Positions 10,701 to 19,700 of a stretch of DNA of 64,000 bases are shown piece after piece. The number at the start of each line of letters is the position of its first letter. The stretch's first letter is position 1. Below the pieces are notes generated by a model that saw nothing but the letters and a program-made list of their open reading frames with translations, was not told where the DNA came from and made no database searches. Both the position numbers and the translations under genes were made by a program. The DNA is taken from positions 12,937,037 through 13,001,036 of the forward strand of contig NC_063050.1 of NCBI RefSeq assembly GCF_018812025.1, in the 5' to 3' direction. The DNA is from Megalobrama amblycephala (lineage: Eukaryota; Chordata; Actinopteri; Cypriniformes; Xenocyprididae).

Positions 10701-13700
10701 CACAAAAAGTATTCTCGTTGCTTCATTAAACATTAAGGTTGAACCACTGTAGGCACATTGACTATTTTAATGTCTTTACTATCTTTCTGGGCCTTGAAAG
10801 TGGTCATTGTGTTGCTGTCAATGGGTGATAAGAAAGCTCTCAGATTTCATCAAAAATATCTTAATTTTTGTTCCAAAGATGAACGAAATTCTTATTGGCA
10901 AGGGTTCCCAATCCAGGGCCAACGTCCTGCAGAGTTTAAATCCAACCCAGCTCCAAAACACTTGTATGTAAGCTTCTACATATCAAATACCCCAGTGTTA
11001 AATTAACTCTGCTCTGAGTCCACACTCAAGTGTGTTAAAGTAACACTGAAGCAGTGTTTAAGTTAATGAGATAATTGAATGATTGATTGATTTATGTATG
11101 AGTGTGTAGTAGTGATGAACACCTGCTGTTAACAAGCAGGCTAAATGAAAGAAAAGATTGCTTGCTTTAGTTGGACTCTTGACCCTTGACTTTTTAAACA
11201 TTTGACCTTTTTTCTGGCTGCTTTTAAAGGGCATTTATTGTGGCAAAGAAAAGTCAGAGAAAAAGTGATCAGGTGTTGGTTACGTTTTGATAGTGACATA
11301 AATACCACAGAGTGACCTGATTCTCTGATCTCATTTAAAGTTTGATATCTTATCTTTGTGTTATCAAATATAGCAATCCTTTAACTTTACAGCATTAGAC
11401 TCTCAACAATGATGGCAATCAAACAGCATATTCAGGTAAACAGAGAACATCACAAAACAAGCTACTAAAAAAGTCACATCAGAAACATCAAAAATAAAAG
11501 AAAATAGTAATGAAAGAAACTACTAAGACAATTAAGCTCATAAATTATTCATGCCACAATTCATGCTGGGAACCATGGATGAGTTTTGATTGGTGCACCC
11601 AGAATAAAAAAAAGATAACTATTGTAAATAAATTAATATAGCACACAACTGCTTGTTTCTTTTTAATCAGAGGTTGAAGTCTTCATGGTTGGACCACAGG
11701 TCACCTTAGATAAAATTCCTCGACTTGACACGACAAATTCTTCTGTGGACATCGATCTCATTGGGATCGCCAAGAACAACAATGAAAGTATGTGAAATAT
11801 TTCTGTAGGATTAAAAAAATCTTAGAAAGAAATGTCATATCATTGTCACTAAACCACATTTGCTTATTATTATTATTATTATTATTTATTTTTATTTTTT
11901 TTATTGTTGTTTTAACATGGTATTGCATGTAAGCTTCTGTTTCTGTCAAACAGGATCAGCTGCTGTGGCTTTCATGAGCTACAACACAATAGAGAATCTA
12001 CTGAAGCCTGACTTCTTCAACACATCAAATGACACGATTAAAACCATGATGTCCACTGTGATCTCAGCTACTCTTCCCAAAACCACCAACACTAAACTCA
12101 CCAAACCAGTCAACTTCACCCTCAAACACATCAGAGTGAGAGACTGAAATGTGTTTCTGTCAAACCTGAGAACTGGTGAACATCTGAAAACATCTAATAT
12201 TCAGTCTTGTAATATTTTCTGCATGTTCTTTCTTCTTTCTGCAGGAGTTCGACCCCAGCGGTTCTCTGTCCTGTGTGTACTGGAATATCAGCGAGTGGAT
12301 TGTAGATGGTTGTTCTGTTTTAGAGACCAACAGCAGCTACACTGTGTGTTCCTGTGTCCATCTGTCGACATTCGCTCTCATCATGCAAACCAGCAGACCA
12401 CCAGAGGTACGAGAACATTGATAGTGACCACTGAAGAACAGCACAGATTTGGCACTCATGTACTCTGACATGTTTTCTCAGAACGACCCACTGCTGGAAA
12501 TGTTGAATTTGGTGTTTGTGTCTGTGGGGCTGGTGTTCTTCAGTTTGGCCCTGTTGACATTTGCCCTTTGTCAGTGGAGTCCTGGAGTGAATAATGTGGC
12601 TCGAATCAACATCTGCATCAGTCTTCTGCTGGCTCACCTTCTGTTCCTGCTCACACAACAGTTCCTGAACCTCATACGCCCTCAGCAGGTGAGAATGATG
12701 AAGGAGCCATACAGCTCAGCACAGCCTCACTGAGAATCATCATAACTGTCTCTAAAGATGTAAAGTCCAAGAGACAGAAAACAAAAGTCCTGCCATATTT
12801 TTAATTCAATTTTTTTAATATCAGATTTTATTTGGGCTATTGTAACTGAATAAATCTTTCTTTTAGGCACACACCAACATCAAGAATCAGTCTGTGAATC
12901 TCAAGAGTGGTGAGAATAATAAAGCATGTTGCAGTGCATTCTGGGAGCCACCAATCAAAATTCATCCATGGCTCCCATCATGCATTGCTGCATGAATAAA
13001 TTATGAGATTAATTGTCTTAGTAATTTCCTTTATTTTCACTATTTTTATTTTATTTTCTGTTTTTATGTCTTTTTAGTAGCTTGTTTTCTAATGTTGCCT
13101 GAAAGAAAGATTTCTTTCTTTCTTTTTTTTTTTTTTATATCAGAACAACTTTTGTGAAATCCTTCAGATTATATTGATAAAGCTGATCTTCTGCTGTAGA
13201 ATCACAGTGCTGCTGTAATCAATAATGTAAATCTAACTCAGAGATTGGGCTCTAAATGAGTTCAGTGATTCAGGTCAAATAATGATTATGTGAAAACATA
13301 ACCAACACCACCTGATTATTTTTTCTCTTTGCTTGTCTGGTTGTTATAACTCAGTTACAGCAGCCCAAACAAAATCTAATATTAAAAAGTCAAGGGTCAA
13401 AAATCCAACTAAAGCAAACCCTGATCTCCATGATGGTCATCTAAAAATTGTGCTTTTCTCCATTGGTGATTCTGCTTGTTAATATCAGGTATCTTCAATA
13501 ATATTAAATCTTCAGTCAATTACTGACTTAATTATTTAATTAACTTTAACACTACTTAATTTCACACTTTTATTTTAACACTTTCACACTCTTGAGTATA
13601 GTCTCACATATACTCCCAAATGAATTAATTTAACTAGTTTTTTGCTGTGCATGAACTGATCAACTGATTCAATTGATCTCCTTGATGGTGGCTTAAAAAT

Positions 13701-16700
13701 TGTGATTTTCTCCTTTGGTGATTCTGCTTGTTATCATCAGGTGTCTTCAATAATGGTCAATCATCCCAGATAGCAACACTGTGTCGGCCCAAATCCGGCC
13801 CACATCTGGCACATGCAGAATGATGATCTGGCCCACATGTGGCAGGAATGATGGCACTTGGGCGGACCGCTCCTGTTTGCCAGATCTGGACCACCTGCAG
13901 GCCACAAAAATGCCAAATGTCAGCCAAGAGCAAGACCTGGACCTTATCTGATCCACAAAATCTTATGTATTATTTATAGAGTCATTTCAACATTAACAAG
14001 CCTGTTTTCAATCAGAATCACTGAGGGAAAGAAGAAAAAAAGAGATGAGCAGAAACACAAGAACTACAACTGACTTCAGTCACAGCCTTAGAGGAAATCA
14101 ACTAAAGATAAAAGACATTAAATCTCTGAAGATCTGATTCAACAACTCCACAAACAGCATTACCAGCTTCACTTATTACTAACCTGACTGACTTTATTTC
14201 TGTCACACGTCTACAGAAGCTCTTATTGAGAATTAACAGGTTTAACTCGTTTGTTACATTTGAGGTTACCATAATGGTGTTTGATATTTCCATTAGTTGG
14301 CCTCTTAACTTTATACATATATATATCTGTCTTTTCTGACTGCTGTGATAGTGTGTTTACCAAACACATTAGCAGCAGCAATAAAAATTGAAATGAGATC
14401 AGGTGTTGGCTGTTAGCCGTTGATGATTTTACTAATCAATGATGTTGTTTAGATGAAAAAAAATGTTTTGCGCCATTAATACACTAACATTACAAACCCT
14501 GTGTTTCTGTGACATGAGCTTGAGCTGTATTGCAGAAATTATTATTTTTTTTAAAAAAAAAGATACTTTGAGATGACACACTAAGACATCAAGAATCAGC
14601 ACATGAATCTCAACTATGGTGACAATCAAAAGCATCATGTAGCCGCAATGCATGCTGGGTACTATAGTACAAAACTCCCAGAATGCATCAGAGCATTATG
14701 CAGCTGATCTGATTGTCTAAATATTTTGTTTATTGTCACCATCATTGAGATTCATATGCTGATTACTGATATCTGTGTTTGTCAACATAATTTTCCTTTT
14801 TGTGTTTTTATTTATTTTCATCTTCTAACTGATTTCTGCAAAACATCTGGATTTCATTTTGCAGTAACATTTATATTCAATTATTATGACTTCAGTGAAG
14901 CAGGCTATTTGATAGCTAATTGTTGGATATACAGTGTTGTTCACAGGGTATATGATGATTACAAAATCATCAATAGTTAACAATGATCACATGATCATGC
15001 TTCAATTTTCTTTGCTACAGCTAATGTGTTTGACAGAAACACTACTACAGCAGCCAGAGAAGACAAAAATATATGTTAAAAGTTAAGAGGCCAACTAATG
15101 GAAATATCAATCACCATCATGGTAACCTGAAATGAAACAAACATGAGAGTTAAACTTCTGTTAATTCTCAGCAGGAACTTCTGTAGACGTGTGACAGAAA
15201 TAAAGTCAGTCTGGTTAGTAATAAGTGAAGCTGGTAATGCTGTTTGTGGAGTTGTTGAATCAGATCTTCAGAGATTTAATGTCTTTTATCTTCAGTTGAT
15301 TTCTTCTAAGGCTGTGACTGAAGTCAGTTGTAGTTCTTGTGTTTCTGCTCATCTCTTTTTTTTCTGTTTCCTTCTTTCCTTCAGTGATTCTGCTTGATAA
15401 CAGGATTGTTAATGCTGAGATGACTCTATAAATAATATATAAATATTTTGTGGATCAGATAAGGTCCAGTTCTTTGCTCTTGGCTGACATTTGGCATTTC
15501 TATGGCCTGCTTGTGGTCCAGATCTGGCAAACAGGAGCGGTCCGCCCAAGTGCCATCATTCCTGCCACGTGTGGCCCAGATCATCATTCCGCATGTGCCA
15601 GATGTGGGCCGGATTTGGGCCGACACAGTGTTGCTATCTGGGATCACTCAATTTATCACTTCATTATCTCATTAACTTTAACTCTGCTTCAGTGGGTGGA
15701 ATAAAAATATGGCAGGACTTTTACTTTATGACCCCTGGCCCCCTGGACTGTCTCTCCCCTCACCTTTGACTGTCTCTCTTGGTCTCCAGGTGTTGTGTGC
15801 CGCGATATCAGGTGTGCTGCACTTCCTCTTTCTCTCCGGCTTTGTGTGGATGTTCATTGAAGCTGTGCTGCTCTTCATCTGTGTGAAGAACCTATCACAG
15901 ATCAGCTCCAAAAAGAGGGAGGTGCTTAGCAGTGGATTCCTGTGTGTGATTGGATATACGGTTGCTCTGGTTGTGGTGGGCGTGTCTGTCGGGCTGCTTC
16001 CTGGAGGTTACGGCAGCGAAAAGTGAGTTGGTGTTTAAAATTAACGAGATTTCTTCTATCTGATAAAAGTACATTTTTACACACACTGTATAAACACATA
16101 CAAGATTAAAAAGATTAAAAAAATCAACACCAGAAATAGTATTTTTGACAATTTCATCTAGTTCTTATTGTGTTTTCCTCTAAACAGATGCTGGATTAAA
16201 AGTGATAAAGGTTTCATCTGGAGTTTTCTGGGTCCTGTTTGTGTCATACTAGCAGTTAAACACAAGTTTTTTTTCTTATTTCTCATTATTTTAATTATAC
16301 TTTATTAAAGGGAAAACAAGGTGATTAATTATTCATTTTCTACTTTTCAGTTAAACATGATTCTCTTCATCTGCATCACCATCAGTCTGAACTCAACTCT
16401 CAAAAATCTGAACGCTGAAGTTTCACAGATGAAACAAACCAAGTAAACATTATGATTTGATCACTCCATAGAAAAATATATGTAGTCAATAAAGACACAT
16501 TAACTCTCTCTGTTTCTCTGCAGGATTATGATATTTAAAACACTGGCTCAGTTTGTGGTTCTTGGTTGCTCCTGGATTCTGGGTTTCTTCACTAATGACA
16601 GTAAGGTGCTGGAGATCCTCTTCCTGATCTTGAACTCCCAGCAGGGAACCTTCATCTTCCTGGTCTATTGTGTCCTCAATAGTGAGGTCAGACATCACTC

Positions 16701-19700
16701 AGTTTACCACTATATTTTATGTCAAAACTGAATATGAAAGACTATCACAGTTGTTTATGGAGGTTCTGTTCTTATTTTGGCAATCCATGTCTTTTATAGA
16801 GAAATGTCAGAGGCAGTTGTTTAATCTGTTACTATTCTTCCATTTCTTTCCTGTGACGGAATGTTGAAATGAGCCAAAAATATTGAAACTCCAACTGTCA
16901 AAAAATCTAAATTTCAAACAGACACAGAATGCCTTTGTACTGCTGTCTGTCTGACTACATCCCACATAGCAACATTGTGTCGGCCCAGAACCGGCCCACA
17001 TCTGGCACATGTGGCATGATGATCTGGCCCACATGCTGCAATGAATTGCGGTCCTTGTGTGGGCCGCTTCTGTTTGCCAGATCTGGGCCACAAGCAGGCC
17101 ACAGCAATGCCACATGTCAGCCAAGAGCAAAGAAATAAACCTAAACTGGACCTTATCTGAGCCACAAAATCTGTGTATATTAAGTATAGAGTCATCTCAG
17201 CCTGAATACGCCTGTTAACAAGCAGAATCACTGAAAGAAAGAAGAGAACAGAAAAAGAGACGAGCAGAAACACAAGAACTACAACTGACTTCAGCCACAG
17301 CCTTAGATGAAATCAACTGAAGATGGAAGACATTAAATCTCTCAAGATCTCAACAGAGGATTAAACAACTCCACAAACAGCATTACCAGCTTCACTTGTT
17401 ACTAACCATATTTATGTTAGACATCTACAGAAGTTGTTATTGAGAATTAACAGAGGTTTAACTCTAATGTTTCATTTGAAGTCACCATAATGGTGATTAG
17501 TGTTTCCATTAGTTGGGCTCTTTATACATTTATCTTTTCTAGCTGCTGTGGCAGGGCTCTTTATACATTTATCTTTTCTAGCTGCTGTGGCAGTGTGTTT
17601 GTGTGTGAAACAAATTTGCAGTAGCAAAAAAAACCTAAAAAATAAAGATGATGATGGTTGTTTGATTTTTTGTGGCCTGATGTCATTTGAATCTAATAAT
17701 TGTTTTGTGCTATTAATACATTTAAATTATAAATCCTGTGTTACTACAGCATGAGTTCTTGCAATAATCAGATAATCTCTTTAAACAGTCATAAGCACTA
17801 ATAGTTAACACACAGAGACATCAAGAATCAACTTATAAATCTCAACAATGGTGACAATCAAAAGTGGGATGCATGCTGGGTACCAGCATAGTACAAAACA
17901 CCCAGCATGCATTGCAGCTTGGAGGCACTTTTGAGTGTCACCATTGTTGAGATTCATACGCTGATTCTTGATGTCTGTGTGTGTCATCATAGATTAACTT
18001 TTAGTGCTCATATCTGTTAAAATCTTCTGATTACTGCAGGAACTCATGCTCTAGTAATGCATTGGTTATAATGTAAATATATTAATAGCAAAACACAGTT
18101 TTTAGGTTCAAATGACATCAGACCATTTCATGAAGACCACAAAACAATCAACAGACAACCATCATCACCTGATGTCATTTTGCTTTAACTTTCTTTGTTA
18201 TTGCAAATATTTTTAAAGGGTCATGAAACCCCCCTGTTTTAGCCTGGTCATTCACACCTATGAGTTGGAGAAACTGTAAAAATGGGCGTGTAGAGAGGGG
18301 GAAGAGGGGAGAGAACAACAAATAAAACACTCATTATACACAATAATGAATAATAATATATGAGCACAGAGAAAATGACAAACTCCCAAGCACAAGGGAG
18401 AAATGCAAAAGAATATTTAAAAGGGCTAATAATACTTTAATCACTTTTATGAGCACTGCAGTCTCATGATAAACGACACATAATTTAAATTAAGAATTAA
18501 GAATAAAGACATAGTTTAATTTTGTACATTCTCTAAGTCTCTTGTTCATCAGAATAATTGTGTCGTCACGTTCAGATACACGTATCAGTGTCCAGTTTGA
18601 ACATATATTTCATTTGAAGAAGACTTTCTGGTGCAGGAGAATGTGTGAAATACGTCTAAAAAAAATGTAAACACGGATACTTTATGCTGTATAATCCATG
18701 TGGCTAGTGTTGTTAAACTCATCGCGGAGCTCCGCGCTGAAACCGATCATATGAGCGCTCCACGTGTATATAATAACAATCGTATTTTTCATGTGTTCAT
18801 ATTCAAACTTCAGTTCTGACCACATCGCGGACAAAATGCAAACAACACTCAAGTGCTGCTGTGCTGAGGGAAACATACACACGGCTCGTGTGTCCGAACA
18901 CTGAGGTGAATGAACAGCAAGTTTGTGACATTTGAATTCTCCACTGTAATGCGATTTCATGCGAACAGATTTTCCATTTGTGCTGGTAGATTACAGAAAA
19001 GCAATCCACATGCACACAAACCTCTGCTCTGGTCACGTCGCAGGAAAACGCATTTTTGATGTAGCACTGAGGAAACAAACACAACTATACGAATCATGTC
19101 TCTGTCACGTGCCAAATGTGGGCTGGATCTGAGCTGACATAATGTTGCTATCTGGGATCCCAGCTAACAGAATTTTGTTATAAGAACGTTCTCCAAACAT
19201 TCACTGTTGGTTCTGGGAACGTAAAAAAATTTCCAGTTTTCTTGAAGTTAGAGGAACGTTTTTTTAAAGGTATGATGTTCCTCAAACATTCTTTCAACTT
19301 AATTTTAAAGTTAAAGAAAGATTTTAAGGTAACACTTTACTTGAAGGGGTGTGCATAAGACTGACATGACACCTTCATAATGTTGACATGACACGTGTCA
19401 TGAATATGAAGGAGGTTTTATGCATGTTTATGACAACTGTCATTAAATGTCATTCGCTCAATTATGTCATTTTTAATGCAAAGATGACATTGTTTGAGAT
19501 GTCTTTGTTACGACAACTTGACATAAACCAACACATCATAACCTGTCAGTGTCTTTGTCATGACAACTTGACATTAGCAAAACATCATAACCTGTCATAA
19601 ACATGACATAGCAGATTAATTATCAAACTTAAAAAACTACTTAGCTTTATGGGTTAACATTACATTACATTATTTTGGTAACATTTCAGTATAGGGAACA

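Larger units (their letters stand above)
12753..15768. mobile_element. 3.0-kb hAT-type composite inserted in the TM2-TM3 intron of gene A
   Basis: ACTGTCTC is duplicated exactly at 12745-12752 and 15769-15776. The ends TAAAGATGTAAAGTCC and ACCCCTGG...CACCTTTG are decayed forms of the CAGAGGTGTAAAGTCC terminal repeat. The gene B intron (61627-61703) shows the empty site with one mismatch. Inside, the arms form a large inverted repeat (13767-15644) centred on the palindromic core at about 14572-14792. No transposase was found. The insertion enlarges a 77-bp intron to 3.1 kb. Confidence 0.85.

Noticed and set aside
12151..12468. 105-codon frame across the GPS exon in another frame (also 61089-61406)
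   Set aside because: It runs through the intron and out of frame with the GPS protein; conserved only because both copies are nearly identical.
15450..15769. Plus- and minus-strand frames with repeated CGPDL-like peptides (also 16807-17273 and 59279-59676)
   Set aside because: They are translations of the CGGCCCACATCTGGCAC repeat arms; the frames differ between copies and there is no start or splice context.
18682..19084. Two overlapping minus-strand frames of about 92 residues
   Set aside because: No recognisable domain or splice sites; they lie in a gene A intron in CpG-richer sequence and may be chance.
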